NCBI GenBank assembly: GCA_024362935.1
Contig: JANCRA010000019.1
Coordinates: forward strand, 402,001 to 466,000
Length of the DNA stretch: 64,000 nucleotides
Source of the DNA: Setophaga petechia
Taxonomy: Eukaryota; Chordata; Aves; Passeriformes; Parulidae
Direction: 5' to 3'
This document shows, piece by piece, positions 63,701 to 64,000 of the stretch (position 1 is the first letter of the stretch; every line of letters begins with the position of its first letter). Made by a program: the position numbers and the translations under genes. The notes under the pieces were generated by a model. The model did not search any database and was not told the DNA's origin. It saw only the letters and a program-made list of their open reading frames with translations.

Positions 63701-64000
63701 CTTTCAGGCAAGATAATCAAGACCTTATTTTTCATAGACAATACTTCATATAACAGTAAGTCTCAGGAGGTTTCAACTGGCCCAAAAGTATCAATGAGAC
63801 CTTCCTTAGTTTTGATATCATTCACACATGTGATACTGGCAGAAAAAGAAACATACAAGCAATGTTGACAAAACCTTGTGAGTAATGAAGTTAGAGTCTA
63901 GCTAGATATGAAACTGACCAGGTCAGGCTTCAAGAAACAATTTGTATTAATGTCTAAATATTACTGGACAATTTTTACTTAGCACTCACTCTATATAAAT

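Overview
This is vertebrate nuclear DNA, most likely from a songbird (passerine). The coding exons are short, separated by large introns and bounded by canonical GT-AG splice sites. The interspersed repeats are avian: several CR1 LINE pieces, a tRNA-Ile-headed SINE with a CR1-like tail that I recognise as the passerine TguSINE1 type, and one endogenous-retrovirus LTR of a kind I associate with songbird genomes. There is no prokaryotic gene organisation; nearly all open frames of 60-200 codons here are chance frames in non-coding DNA.

The window lies between two protein-coding genes pointing toward each other. On the left, on the + strand, is the terminal coding exon of TAF4B (3032-3196), a TFIID subunit. 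It is preceded by about 3 kb of its last intron and followed by a 3' UTR that may run to about 5.03 kb. On the right, on the - strand, are the last three coding exons of KCTD1 (39347-39491, 36141-36446, 33835-33993), a BTB-domain transcriptional repressor. Its 3' UTR has a distal poly(A) signal at 33031-33036. The exon for the first ~55 residues of KCTD1 was not found, so 39492-64000 is read as one large intron continuing past the right edge. The TAF4B-KCTD1 order matches the human chromosome 18 arrangement as I recall it, which supports both names.

The ~28 kb between the two 3' ends holds no gene I can support. It contains a long polypyrimidine tract (9830-9952), an isolated CpG-rich block (about 10266-10620), a decayed CR1 reverse-transcriptase fragment (about 11035-12222), a CR1 3' fragment (about 25812-25930), A-rich and tetranucleotide repeats, and short tandem duplications. 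The KCTD1 introns hold a pair of oppositely oriented CR1 pieces (35624-35872), an LTR in the same orientation as KCTD1 (about 36620-37242), a SINE/CR1 tail (46204-46279), simple repeats, a perfect 52-bp tandem duplication (55590-55693), and AT-rich stretches that could be conserved regulatory elements.

I found no undescribed multi-gene system. The observations most worth checking are the sense-oriented LTR close upstream of a KCTD1 exon, the orphan CpG block, the SINE inside the putative TAF4B 3' UTR, the retained 154-codon frame at 45754-46218, and the candidate conserved non-coding elements.
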